Positions 8,470 through 17,034 of a stretch of DNA of 35,158 nt are shown piece after piece. Position numbers and translations under genes: made by a program. Under the pieces are notes generated by a model. That model was not told the origin of the DNA and did no database searches. It saw only the letters and a list, made by a program, of their open reading frames with translations. The DNA comes from Nitrococcus sp. (GTDB lineage: Bacteria; Pseudomonadota; Gammaproteobacteria; Nitrococcales; Nitrococcaceae), in contig JAKDMQ010000009.1 of the NCBI GenBank assembly GCA_030452265.1, forward strand, positions 1-35,158. The letters are read 5' to 3'. The stretch's first letter is position 1, and every line of letters starts with the position of its first letter.

Positions 8470-11157
8470 TCATCCGTCCTGCCCGTGTAACAAACGCATA
8501 TGCGTCTGCAGCGCGTCGACGATGCGCTCGGCGTCGGTCTCGCCAGCACCTTTCCCCGCGAGCTCGCGCGGGTCGAGCGGTTTGCCAAAGCGCAGCCCGA
8601 TGGGGTGCGGGCGCGGCAGACGCCGATCCGGCGGCATGGCTTGATAGCTGCCATGGATGGACACGAGTACCACCGGCACCGGATAGCGCTCGAGCAGCAC
8701 TCCAATGCCGGGGCGGAAAGCCTGAAGCCGCCCGTCCGGCGAGCGCCTGCCCTCCGGGAACAGGATCAGGCTGTTCCGGCGCTTCAGGATCGCGGCGGAA
8801 AACGCCAGGCCGGAGCGGGCGCCGTGCTCAGGATCGATGGGAACAACATGCGCAAGGCGGCTGAACAGACGGGTGAGCGGCCCGGTGAAAACCACGCCCG
8901 TCCAGCCGACCCAGTACGTGGTGCGCAGTCGCCAGCGCGGCAGGGCTGTGGCCACGGCGAAGGGATCCAGGTAGCTCGCGTGACTGCACGCGAGCATGAT
9001 TGGGCCCTCGGCGGGCAAGTGCTCGAGGCCATCGGCGCGCACGCAAAACACACCGCGCATCACGCCGCGGTTCAAGCCGTGCAGCACGCGGCTCATGAGG
9101 CGCAAGGTGGCGCCGGCTGGCTTTATCCAGCGCCGCTGGCGCACGTTCAGAGCGGCTTCGGGCTCCTCCAGCGCCGCCGCCGGGCCATCCGCGCCGGAGT
9201 CGGCCGCGTCTATTAGCTCGCGCAGTAGGTCGCGCACCGACTCGACACGTGCGATCGCTGCCTCGTCCAGCTCCATTCCGGCACGCCGGCCTAGCTCCAT
9301 GGTGAGATTGAGCCACTCCATCGAGTCCACGTGCAGATCAAGCCGCAGGCTGGTGTCAGGGCTGAGGCCGCGCTTCGGGTAGCGTTGCGCCAGATACTCC
9401 CAGGCGCGCCGCGCCGCGCGCTCTTCGAAAAGGCTGCGATCGTCCGCCGACATCTCCTCCGGAGCCAGCGGCTCGCTCTGGATCTTCTCCGCACCCTCGC
9501 GGGCGCGATCGTAGCGCTCCTCCAGCACATGGCGTCGGAGCTTACCCAGCCGGGTGCACGGCAGCGGTTTGCGCGTGACTGCCACGTGCGCTAGGCGCTC
9601 GTAGGAGGGCAGCTCGCGACCCACCTCGTCGGCGGCCTCCCGCACCCGCGCCTCGGCATCCTCGCCCGCGGCCTCGCGACTCGGCACCGCCAGCCCCACC
9701 AGCGCGCCCTCACGCTGCAGCACGCCGAGCTCCCGGATGGCGGGGTGCCGCGCGTAGCGCTCCTCCAGCACGTCGGGCTGCACGTTCTCGCCGCCTTCGG
9801 TGACGATCAAGGTTGAGGCCCGGCCAGTGACATAAAGATAGCCTGCGGTATCCCGATAACCCAAATCGCCGGTGCGATACCAGCCATCCGCGGTAAATGC
9901 CGCGCGGGTTTTCTCCGGAAGGCCGCGATAGCCGGAGAAGACGTTCGGGCCCCGGGCCAGAATCTCGCCCTCACCGGCTCGCGCCCGCTCATCCGGCACC
10001 GGCTCCGGGTCGAGGCGCAGCTCGACGCCCGTCATCGGGCGGCCGACGCTCCCGATGCGCGGCCGGTCCGGGGGGTCCAAGCTCAGTAGCGGCGAGGTCT
10101 CGGTAAGACCGTAGCCCGTGCCTACTTGCCAGCCCAGAGCCTCCAAGGTCCAGGCCAGCTCCGCGTCCAGGGTCGAGCCCCCGGAGGCGAGCACGCGTAG
10201 CTGCGTGCCCATCTCCCGGTGCAGGGGAAAAAGCAGCCATTTACCGAGACGCAGCCGCAGCCTTTCGCGGGCAAAGCGGCTGATCGTCAAGCCGCCGCGA
10301 AATGCCGCGCCGGCAATACGCCCGGAGCCCGCGGCGCGCGCGGCGATAGCGCCTGAGAGGGCGGCGTAGAGCCGAGGCACGCCGATGATGACGCTAGCGC
10401 GGCCGTCGCGTACCGCTCGCACCACCTGCGGGCCAGTCAGGGCCTGGGGGAATATCACCGTCAGACCGAGCGAGATCGGCACCAGCAAGCCGATCACGAA
10501 CGGATAGGCATGATGCAGGGGCAGCGGCAGCAGAACGCGATCGCCGCCGCCCACTACCCGCGCCTTGCGCACAGCGTTGAGTTGTGCCGCGATATTGGCG
10601 TGGCTGAGCGGCACGCCTTTGGGCGGTCCGGTGGTTCCGGAGGTATAAAACAGTGCGGCGCTCGCCTCAGGCTCCGCGCGAGGCAGCGCGCCGGTTCCGC
10701 CCGCGGTAAGCGTGCGCCAGCCATGCGCGCCGGCATCGTTATCCAACAACGCGACGGCGATACCCTCGCGGACTTCCCGCACGCGCCGCGCGCGCGGTGC
10801 ATCGGCAAATACCCAGCGCGCTTGGCTGTCGCCAAGCACATGGCCCAGAGTCTCCTGATCGAGCTGCACGTCGAGCGGCATGACCACGCCGCCAGCACGC
10901 AGAATGGCCAGAGCGGCGATGATCCATTCGGGCCGGTTCGCCGCTAACAGCGCGACCGGCTCGCCGGGCTCGATACGCTCGCGCAAGCCGTGAGCGAGGT
11001 TTCGTACGTAGGTGGCGATCGCGCGGTAGGGCCACTCCTGTGGCCCCTCGCGTGTCCAGGCCTGCACCAGCATCCCCTGCCCCTGCTCGTCTAAGGCATC
11101 GACCAGCGCATCTAAAGTGGAGAAGTGCGTTTCCGCGTCGATTGCCTCGGCCTCCAT
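8470..11157 (-). CDS. Acyl-activating enzyme / acyl carrier protein / PlsC acyltransferase fusion
   Basis: 895 aa with three domains in order. First, an ANL-family adenylating enzyme (about 1-550) with LFYTSGTTGPPKGVPLSH at 169-186, GYGLTETSP near 348, the WYRTGDLGY core motif near 426 and a C-terminal lysine in RLGKLRR (K539). Second, an acyl carrier domain (about 575-650) with the phosphopantetheine serine in LHVDSMEWL (S612). Third, a lysophosphatidic-acid-type acyltransferase (about 700-890) with the HX4D motif SHASYLDP (H726, D731) and FPEGRRSPDG (800-809). The likely job is to activate a fatty acid, load it on the internal carrier and transfer it to a lysophospholipid. E. coli Aas has acyltransferase first, ligase second and no internal carrier, so the order here is reversed. 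The start ATG was taken from the longest frame. It stands alone on its strand. Confidence 0.92.
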   Translation of the reverse strand: MEAEAIDAETHFSTLDALVDALDEQGQGMLVQAWTREGPQEWPYRAIATYVRNLAHGLRERIEPGEPVALLAANRPEWIIAALAILRAGGVVMPLDVQLDQETLGHVLGDSQARWVFADAPRARRVREVREGIAVALLDNDAGAHGWRTLTAGGTGALPRAEPEASAALFYTSGTTGPPKGVPLSHANIAAQLNAVRKARVVGGGDRVLLPLPLHHAYPFVIGLLVPISLGLTVIFPQALTGPQVVRAVRDGRASVIIGVPRLYAALSGAIAARAAGSGRIAGAAFRGGLTISRFARERLRLRLGKWLLFPLHREMGTQLRVLASGGSTLDAELAWTLEALGWQVGTGYGLTETSPLLSLDPPDRPRIGSVGRPMTGVELRLDPEPVPDERARAGEGEILARGPNVFSGYRGLPEKTRAAFTADGWYRTGDLGYRDTAGYLYVTGRASTLIVTEGGENVQPDVLEERYARHPAIRELGVLQREGALVGLAVPSREAAGEDAEARVREAADEVGRELPSYERLAHVAVTRKPLPCTRLGKLRRHVLEERYDRAREGAEKIQSEPLAPEEMSADDRSLFEERAARRAWEYLAQRYPKRGLSPDTSLRLDLHVDSMEWLNLTMELGRRAGMELDEAAIARVESVRDLLRELIDAADSGADGPAAALEEPEAALNVRQRRWIKPAGATLRLMSRVLHGLNRGVMRGVFCVRADGLEHLPAEGPIMLACSHASYLDPFAVATALPRWRLRTTYWVGWTGVVFTGPLTRLFSRLAHVVPIDPEHGARSGLAFSAAILKRRNSLILFPEGRRSPDGRLQAFRPGIGVLLERYPVPVVLVSIHGSYQAMPPDRRLPRPHPIGLRFGKPLDPRELAGKGAGETDAERIVDALQTHMRLLHGQDG

Positions 11158-11361
11158 GCAGCTATCCGCCTATCCGTACCAAAGTCACGTTCCGAGTCTA
11201 GCGGATCCCGATAGATTTGCTCATGTCTGATCGCGGCCCTCGTCACGGCGATATCGAGCTCGGGTCTGGGCCTGGAATGAGGTTCTGACCAGAATATTCC
11301 CATCAGGCGGGTGCGGATCACTCACGGTCCGCTCAGGCGGCGCCGTGTTATCGTTGCGGGT

Positions 11362-11633
11362 ATGTTGGACACATCAAATACAGTAAGCACCTGCAAAGCG
11401 CCGGCATCAGCCAGGCGCACGCGGATACCCAAGCCGAAGCGCTGCGCGATGCGGTAGCTGAATCGGTGGCGACAAAAGCGCAGCTAGAGGACGTCGAGCA
11501 GCGTCTGAGTGCCGAGATCATACAAGTTAGCGCCGATGTCAAACCGTTGCGGTGGGCATTCGGGTTGTTGCTTGGCTTGGTCCTGAGCGTACTGGCGATG
11601 GCAACCGCCATGTTGGTCAAACTGCTGATCTAG
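11362..11633 (+). pseudogene. DUF1640-like coiled-coil membrane protein, frameshifted near its start
   Basis: From about 11370 to 11633 one frame reads like the short DUF1640 coiled-coil family: HIKYSKHLQSAGISQAHAD, then QAEALRDAVAES, ATKAQLEDVEQRLSAEI, and a C-terminal membrane helix ending MLVKLLI. That frame has no start codon back to an in-frame stop at about 11287. The only sensible start, ATG TTG GA at 11362, encodes the expected M-L-D but lies in another frame, so one missing base separates the two. It could be a real frameshift or a sequencing error. Confidence 0.6.
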
Positions 11634-11791
11634 CCGCTCCGCAACCTGCCAACGATTTCCAAGCCCCCTAATAGGAGGTCGCCTTTTCGCGGCGGTGGCG
11701 CTGCGCTGCGATAGCGCCGAACTGTGAGTTGTATGAAAATGTCTTAGTTCTCTGAGCCGGTAGAAACGCAGCGGCGACAGTAACTTAGCAG

Positions 11792-11867
11792 TGGCGCTCC
11801 CACGGGGATTTGAACCCCGGTTTCCGCCTTGAGAGGGCGGCGTCCTCAACCACTAGACGATGGGAGC
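11792..11867 (-). tRNA. tRNA-Glu (anticodon CUC)
   Basis: On the minus strand the acceptor GCTCCCA pairs with TGGGAGC, with discriminator G and encoded CCA (11794-11792). The anticodon arm CCGCC-CTCTCAA-GGCGG gives anticodon CTC, and the T-arm is CGGGG-TTCAAAT-CCCCG. The D-arm TCGTCTAGTGGTTGAGGAC is typical of tRNA-Glu. It is divergent from pcnB, whose open frame extends back over the tRNA and must be trimmed. Confidence 0.95.
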
Positions 11868-11989
11868 GTGATTTAACCTGGCGATACCCACGCGGCATCG
11901 TTCTCGAGCTAAGCCCGCGGCTCGCCGGAAAGGTGGGTATTATACGCCCACCTTGCGAGCGGACAAGTTGTGAGAGTACGCTGGAGCAC

Positions 11990-13300
11990 GTGACGGAGCT
12001 TGCTACCATTCACCCCGAGCCTAACATCATCCCCAGATCCGGGCATGGCATTTCACGCGCCAACATCAGCCCAAACGCACTCAAGGTGCTGTATCGGTTG
12101 AACAATGCTGGCTATGCCGCCTATCTGGTTGGCGGTGGAGTCCGCGACCTCTCCCTTGGGCGCGAGCCGAAGGACTTCGATGTGGCCACCGACGCGAGGC
12201 CCGAGGAGGTCAAGCGGCTGTTTCGCAACTGCCGCCTCATCGGCCGCCGGTTTCGCTTGGCACACGTGTATTTCGGCTGCGAGATCATCGAAGTGGCCAC
12301 TTTTCGAGCCCTGCACGAGGCCGACGGGGAGGCGGGTGACAATGCCCGAGTGCTGCAGGACGGGCGGCTCCTGAGTGACAATGTCTTTGGCAGCATCGAC
12401 GAGGACGCGCGGCGCCGCGACTTCACGGTAAACGCCCTCTACTACCGGATCGGCGATTTTACTCTGGTGGACTACGTAGGCGGCATGGCCGATCTGCAAC
12501 ACGGTGTGCTACGGCTGATCGGCGACGCCGAGGTGCGCTACCGTGAGGATCCGGTGCGGATGCTGCGGGCAGCACGTTTCGCGGTGAAGCTCGGCTTCCG
12601 TATGCACGCGGAGACGGCCGGGCCCATTCCGCGCATGGCGCACCTCTTGAGTCATATTCCCGCGGCACGGTTGTTCGAAGAGGTGCTCAAGCTCTTTCTC
12701 ACCGGTATGGGCCTGCAGGTCTTCGAGTGCCTGCGTCACTACGGACTCTTTGGTTGCCTGTTCCCGGATACCGAAGAGGTGCTGGCGCAAGATGAGCTCG
12801 GTAGTGCGCTCACGTTCCTGTCGCGGGCGTTGGCCAATACCGATGGTCGAATTGCCGAGGGCAAACCCGTGACACCAGCCTTCTTGTTCGCGGCGCTGCT
12901 TTGGCCACCGATCTCACGGCGGCTAGCCAACCTGGGGCAGAATACCGCGGAGCCCATTCAGGTGATTCATGAGACCGCGGGCGAAGTGCTGGAACGGCAG
13001 CTGCGCACCGTGACTATCCCCAAGCGATTTTCAATTCCGATGCGCGAGATATGGTCGCTGCAGCCTCGTTTTGAACGGCGCACGGGTAAACGGGCGCTGC
13101 GATTGCTGAGCCATCCACGATTTCGTGCGGCCTATGATTTCATGCTGTTGCGCGCCGAGGCCGGGGAGGCGGAGGCGGAGCTAGCGCACTGGTGGAAAGA
13201 GCTGCAGCTCTCAGCGGTGGCGCAGCGCGTGGAAATGACCGGCAGCCGTCGGCGATCCGGCAGGCGGAGGCATCGGCGCAAGCGTAACGATACCGCCTGA
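11990..13300 (+). CDS. pcnB: Poly(A) polymerase I
   Basis: 436 aa from GTG 11990 (GGAG lies just upstream). The frame is open to 11810 but that part runs through tRNA-Glu. It matches PcnB: IPRSGHGISRANISPNALKVL at the N-terminus, the nucleotidyltransferase core LVGGGVRDLSLGREPKDFDVATDA with catalytic Asp residues, LFRNCRLIGRRFRLAHVYFG, then RRDFTVNALYY and the RNA-binding segment with VRMLRAARFAVKLGF. The C-terminus is basic (GSRRRSGRRRHRRKR). It adds 3' poly(A) tails to RNA and promotes decay. The stop overlaps the folK start (TGATG), so it is the head of a pcnB-folK-panBC unit, a common gammaproteobacterial order. Confidence 0.95.
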   Translation: MTELATIHPEPNIIPRSGHGISRANISPNALKVLYRLNNAGYAAYLVGGGVRDLSLGREPKDFDVATDARPEEVKRLFRNCRLIGRRFRLAHVYFGCEIIEVATFRALHEADGEAGDNARVLQDGRLLSDNVFGSIDEDARRRDFTVNALYYRIGDFTLVDYVGGMADLQHGVLRLIGDAEVRYREDPVRMLRAARFAVKLGFRMHAETAGPIPRMAHLLSHIPAARLFEEVLKLFLTGMGLQVFECLRHYGLFGCLFPDTEEVLAQDELGSALTFLSRALANTDGRIAEGKPVTPAFLFAALLWPPISRRLANLGQNTAEPIQVIHETAGEVLERQLRTVTIPKRFSIPMREIWSLQPRFERRTGKRALRLLSHPRFRAAYDFMLLRAEAGEAEAELAHWWKELQLSAVAQRVEMTGSRRRSGRRRHRRKRNDTA

Positions 13301-13797
13301 TGGCCGCAAGGATGCCGGCGCGCGTCTTCATCGGCGTGGGCAGCAATCTCGCCAATCCGGTCATGCAGGTCCGGCAAGCCTTGCATACGCTGGTCTGGCT
13401 ACCCTTTACCCGCTTGCAGGCGCAATCCTCACTGTATCGAACCCCCCCAATGGGTCCCGCATGGCAGCCCGATTTCGTCAATGCGGTCGCCGAGCTGCGC
13501 ACCCAACTCACGCCGCGCGTGCTGCTCGCGGCGTTGCAGCGAATTGAAGCGCGCCAGGGCCGCAGCCGTAAGCGCCTGCGTTGGGGGCCGCGCGCGTTGG
13601 ATCTCGACATACTGCTCTGGGGAGCTCGGCGCTTGAAGCTGCCGGGGCTCACGGTGCCGCATCCTGGTATTGCCAAGCGAGCCTTCGTGCTCTGCCCGCT
13701 CGCCGAGCTTGCGCCCGAGCTCCATGTGCCTGGTTACGGGAGCATTGAGCAGATGCTCGCCGGGGTAGATAGCGGCACCCTCGTTCGGATCCGCTGA
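13300..13797 (+). CDS. folK: 2-amino-4-hydroxy-6-hydroxymethyldihydropteridine pyrophosphokinase
   Basis: 165 aa HPPK of folate synthesis, which transfers pyrophosphate from ATP to hydroxymethyl-dihydropterin. Motifs seen: FIGVGSNLANP at the N-terminus, SSLYRTPPMGP, PDFVNAVAEL, the RKRLRWGPRALDLDILLWG signature holding the Mg-binding Asp pair, and LTVPHPGIAKRAFVLCPLAEL. Its ATG overlaps the pcnB stop, so translation is probably coupled. An internal ATG four residues on (MPARVF) is an alternative start. Confidence 0.95.
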   Translation: MAARMPARVFIGVGSNLANPVMQVRQALHTLVWLPFTRLQAQSSLYRTPPMGPAWQPDFVNAVAELRTQLTPRVLLAALQRIEARQGRSRKRLRWGPRALDLDILLWGARRLKLPGLTVPHPGIAKRAFVLCPLAELAPELHVPGYGSIEQMLAGVDSGTLVRIR

Positions 13798-13896
13798 CTC
13801 CGGCCTCTCAACGCACGCTTTAGGTCGCCGGCGCGGCTTCAACCCGGCGCCACTGAGGCTGTACAGTAGCGTTTTCCCAGCTAGGAGGCATGCGTC

Positions 13897-14721
13897 ATGG
13901 ATGTCGAGAAGCTGCGTAGCCGCGCGGCGCCGCGGGTAAACGTCTCACGCCTGCTGCGGATGAAAGCCGATGGCGAGGTAATTGTCTGCCTCACGGCCTA
14001 CGACTACAGCCTTGCCCGCGTGCTAGAGGAAGCCGGCGTCGATGTGATCCTGATCGGCGATACGCTCGGCATGGTCATACAGGGTCAGGAGACGACGCTA
14101 CCGGTAAGGGTCGAGGACATCGTCTATCACACCCGCTGTGTGGCTGCAGGGCGCAAGCGCTCGCTGATTATGGCCGACATGCCGTTTCTGAGCTATGTCG
14201 ATGAAGCCACCGCGCTTCGCAACGCCGGCCGGCTCATGCAGGAGGGCGGCGCCCGCATGGTTAAGCTCGAAGGAACGGCCGATCAGGTCAGTATCGTGAC
14301 GGCCCTTGCTCGGGCTGGTGTCCCAGTCTGTGCGCATCTGGGCTTGCTGCCGCAGCGCATCCACAAGCTCGGCGGCTATAAGGTCACGGGCCGTGACCCG
14401 GCGAGCGCCAACGCCATGATCGATGATGCGTATGCCCTGGAGGCGGCGGGTGCGGATTTGCTGTTGGTGGAATGCATACCCGCCGCGCTCGGGGAGCGCT
14501 TGGCGCATGAGTTGCGCATCCCTGTTATCGGCATCGGCGCGGGACCGGGCTGTGATGGCCAGATCTTGGTGCTCCAGGACCTGCTCGGTATTACGCCGGG
14601 ACGACCACCGAGGTTCGCCAAGAACTTCATGGCCGGTGCTGAGAACATTCAGGCCGCGGTGCAGGCGTACGTGACCGCAGTCAAGGCGCGCCGTTTCCCG
14701 GCCGAGGAACATTGCTTGTAG
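13897..14721 (+). CDS. panB: 3-methyl-2-oxobutanoate hydroxymethyltransferase
   Basis: 274 aa, normal length. PanB makes ketopantoate from 2-oxoisovalerate and methylene-tetrahydrofolate, the first step of pantothenate synthesis. The TIM-barrel motifs are clear: VCLTAYDYSLARVLEEAGVD, ILIGDTLGMVIQGQETTLPV (metal-binding Asp), MADMPFLSY, GARMVKLEG, CAHLGLLPQ, ECIPAALGERLAHELRIPVIGIGAG, and DLLGI near the end. The ATG has AGGAGG 8 nt upstream. It lies 99 bp after folK and 10 bp before panC. Confidence 0.97.
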   Translation: MDVEKLRSRAAPRVNVSRLLRMKADGEVIVCLTAYDYSLARVLEEAGVDVILIGDTLGMVIQGQETTLPVRVEDIVYHTRCVAAGRKRSLIMADMPFLSYVDEATALRNAGRLMQEGGARMVKLEGTADQVSIVTALARAGVPVCAHLGLLPQRIHKLGGYKVTGRDPASANAMIDDAYALEAAGADLLLVECIPAALGERLAHELRIPVIGIGAGPGCDGQILVLQDLLGITPGRPPRFAKNFMAGAENIQAAVQAYVTAVKARRFPAEEHCL

Positions 14722-14731
14722 GGGACGAGGG

Positions 14732-15574
14732 GTGCAGATCGTGCAGCGAATCGCCGAACTGCGGCAGCAGGTTCGGTGCTGGCGAGCGCAGCAGCTCACC
14801 GTCAGCTTCGTGCCAACCATGGGCAATTTGCACGAAGGCCACCTGGCGCTGGTGAAAGCGGCGCGCGAGCAAGGTGAACGGGTAGTGGCGAGCCTATTCG
14901 TCAATCCTACCCAGTTCGGCCCGGACGAGGATTACGCGGCCTACCCACGCAGCCTGCAAGCGGATTGCGCGCGGCTTGAGGCGCTTGCGGTGGACACCGT
15001 GTTCGCGCCATCGGCGTTGGAGATCTATCCGGCGGGTATCGACGGGCACACCCGTGTTGACGTTCCGGCGCTCTCCGGGATTCTCTGCGGCGCCTTTCGT
15101 CCCGGACATTTCACTGGCGTTGCGACCGTCGTTGCCAAGCTGCTTAACATCGTCCAACCGGATGTGGCGGTGTTCGGCCGTAAAGACTACCAACAGTTGC
15201 TGGTGATCCGGGCTATGGTGGCGGATCTCGCTCTGCCGGTCCAAGTGATCGGGGTGCCGACCGTGCGAGAGCCGGACGGCCTCGCCTACAGTTCCCGCAA
15301 TGCTTATTTGACGCCTTCGCAGCGCGCCTTGGCACCCGAGCTCTACCGCACGCTGACCGCGCTGGCGGATGCGCTGCGCGCCGGCGAGTCGAATTTCGCT
15401 CTGCTGGAGACTCGGGGCCGGGGGGCGCTGGAGCAAGCGGGCATGCGCCCGGACTATGTCGAGATTCGCCGCGGTGCAGATCTCATCGAGCCGCACCCGG
15501 GAGATACCGAGCTGGTGGTGCTTGCGGCGGTCTGGCTTGGTAATACTCGGCTGATCGACAACATCGAGCTCTAA
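14732..15574 (+). CDS. panC: Pantoate-beta-alanine ligase
   Basis: 280 aa, normal length. It joins pantoate and beta-alanine using ATP. The adenylating motifs are present: VPTMGNLHEGHLALVKAA (HIGH-like), SLFVNPTQFGPDEDY, FRPGHFTGVATVVAKLLNIVQPD, FGRKDYQQL, and the KMSK-like SSRNAYL. The start is GTG at 14732 behind GGGGACGAGG. It is 10 bp after panB, so they are co-transcribed. panD, sometimes next in this order, is not here. Confidence 0.97.
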   Translation: MQIVQRIAELRQQVRCWRAQQLTVSFVPTMGNLHEGHLALVKAAREQGERVVASLFVNPTQFGPDEDYAAYPRSLQADCARLEALAVDTVFAPSALEIYPAGIDGHTRVDVPALSGILCGAFRPGHFTGVATVVAKLLNIVQPDVAVFGRKDYQQLLVIRAMVADLALPVQVIGVPTVREPDGLAYSSRNAYLTPSQRALAPELYRTLTALADALRAGESNFALLETRGRGALEQAGMRPDYVEIRRGADLIEPHPGDTELVVLAAVWLGNTRLIDNIEL

Positions 15575-15600
15575 TTTTTGTGAACATGTAAGCCCCATCG

Positions 15601-15822
15601 TCAAAAAATCGTGCCACCAACCCTGAGGATGTGATTCGGGCCGTCGAGCTTCACGTCCAGTTGGTCTAGCAGGTCACGCCCCACGATTACTTCGGAGCCG
15701 AGGCCGACGAGTAGTAGGCGATGGCGCGAGCTCCCGATCGCCACCTGCGCCCGATACAAGACCGCCTCCTCCGCGAAACCGCTGACGTGCGTGCACTGCA
15801 GGCCGTTACGGATGAGAAGCAC
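15601..15822 (-). CDS. Retropepsin-like (clan AA) aspartic protease, C-terminal fragment
   Basis: 73 aa from a GTG directly after an in-frame stop. The second half, EVIVGRDLLDQLDVKLDGPNH, matches the C-terminal flap and IG-D-LL segment of small bacterial retropepsin-like proteins. The DTG catalytic motif that should come first is not present in the fragment or in the other frames upstream. It is probably a decayed or truncated gene; function is unlikely. It converges on panC. Confidence 0.4.
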   Translation of the reverse strand: MLLIRNGLQCTHVSGFAEEAVLYRAQVAIGSSRHRLLLVGLGSEVIVGRDLLDQLDVKLDGPNHILRVGGTIF

Positions 15823-15891
15823 CTAGATCGCGTCCGCTTAAATTCGGAGCCAAGACATCCGGCTCTGCCAGTGACATTTTGTTAGACTCAG

Positions 15892-16425
15892 GTGGTTACT
15901 TATCAGCGATGGACGTCGAAAGTGCATAGGTCAAAGCCCCGCACCTCGCTCTACGAGCGAGACTTCCACGCCTGGCTGCAACACACTGTGCGCGCATTGC
16001 GCTCTGGCCGGTGGGAGCTGATTGACCGCGACGCACTTGCCGAAGAGCTGGAGGACATGGGCAAACGCGACCGGCGGGCCATAAAGAGTCACCTGCGCGT
16101 GATTCTTATCCACCTGCTCAAGTGGGCGACGCAGCCGGAAATGCGAAGTCGCGGCTGGCTCGGCTCAATCGGCAACGCACGCGATGCGATTAGCGATATC
16201 CTCGCCGACAGCCCGAGTCTGGCGGGCGAGATCGCCGTGCTCGTCCCCGAGGCCTACCTGCAGGCGCGTAGACAGGCGGCGAAGGAAACCGGCCTGCCTG
16301 CCGAGAGGTTTCCCTCGCGCTGCCCATGGACGGAGGCAGTCTTGCTTGAGGCGGAGATCGAAGCGATGGGCGACCTGCAATCACAGGGCGGGAGGCACCA
16401 ATCGGATGCCGATCCGACCTCGTGA
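15892..16425 (+). CDS. DUF29 family protein
   Basis: 177 aa from GTG 15892; no good ribosome-binding site, so the start is uncertain. The DUF29 pattern is clear: SLYERDFHAWLQ, RWELIDRDALAEELEDMGKRDRRAIKSHLRVILIHLLKW, then SPSLAGEI, AYLQARRQAAKETGLP and FPSRCPWT. The protein is mostly helical and soluble. The family has no assigned biochemical function that I know of and is often found among accessory genes and toxin-antitoxin remnants, as here. Confidence 0.85.
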   Translation: MVTYQRWTSKVHRSKPRTSLYERDFHAWLQHTVRALRSGRWELIDRDALAEELEDMGKRDRRAIKSHLRVILIHLLKWATQPEMRSRGWLGSIGNARDAISDILADSPSLAGEIAVLVPEAYLQARRQAAKETGLPAERFPSRCPWTEAVLLEAEIEAMGDLQSQGGRHQSDADPTS

Positions 16426-16512
16426 GCTCGATAACTGATCCGAAGGCCGCATCATCATCGATGGCTTCGGCGTGGAGAAGTGCCCCGCCTTTCTGTCAGT
16501 CCCCGGCCTATC

Positions 16513-16761
16513 TCAGCCATCTACAGACTGGTCCACGACCGAATCTACATCGGCGCGGAGACGCCGGACATCGATACGCGCCATACGGGCCGCGGCTTCT
16601 GCAAGGGTCGCCCGCGGCGCGAAGCGGCGCGGCTGGATCGGCCGCAGCTCGGCAACAGGCACCCCGTTACGAGTCACCACGATGCTCTGCCCCGCTTGGA
16701 CTTCGCGCAGCACCTGCGCAGAAGCATTGCGCAATTCTCGTTGGTTAATAGTCTTAGCCAT
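16513..16761 (-). CDS. Phd/YefM-type antitoxin, orphan
   Basis: 82 aa from the ATG at 16761; the frame extends to 16905 but the extra residues do not look real. The N-terminus AKTINQRELRNASAQVLREV and the following QAGQSIVVTRNGVPVAELRP are the DNA-binding fold of Phd/YefM antitoxins. The C-terminal toxin-binding tail is present (RMARIDVRRLRADVDSVVDQ). No toxin follows on the minus strand between 16512 and the DUF29 gene, and no PIN or Doc domain is readable in any frame. It is an orphan or a remnant of a lost pair. Confidence 0.8.
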   Translation of the reverse strand: MAKTINQRELRNASAQVLREVQAGQSIVVTRNGVPVAELRPIQPRRFAPRATLAEAAARMARIDVRRLRADVDSVVDQSVDG

Positions 16762-16944
16762 AGCCCCTCGCGTAGCACATGTCGCGCGATGTAGCAATGT
16801 AACCGTTAGCGACTCGGCTGAGAGCCTTCGCCCGCCGGGGCGCCGCTCTCGCGCAGGAAACAACCGAGGCTTAATCGCATCGTGACAATCGCTCACAATA
16901 ATCATAGTAAATACAATTCTTTACGGTTTGTTTCATGGGAGGGT

Positions 16945-17034
16945 GGCATGCCGTCGAAGAATAGGCCGTCTATATTGCTTATAGCGCGGATGGCATGCCA
17001 ACCGCATTCGGCGCTTATGATTTGCCGGCATGCC
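16945..17034. repeat. Three GGCATGCC palindromes near the queG stop
   Basis: Copies at 16945-16952, 16992-16999 and 17027-17034, spaced 47 and 35 bp. The middle copy extends to a 16-bp near-palindrome (GGATGGCATGCCAACC). The last copy lies inside the queG 3' end. There is no U-tract. Confidence 0.5.

Noticed and set aside
8440-8472. CGG-repeat hairpin at the end of the ligase-PlsC gene as a terminator
   Set aside because: The arms pair imperfectly, no U-tract follows and it overlaps the stop codon.
11810-11989. N-terminal extension of PcnB
   Set aside because: It runs through tRNA-Glu on the opposite strand and does not resemble PcnB.
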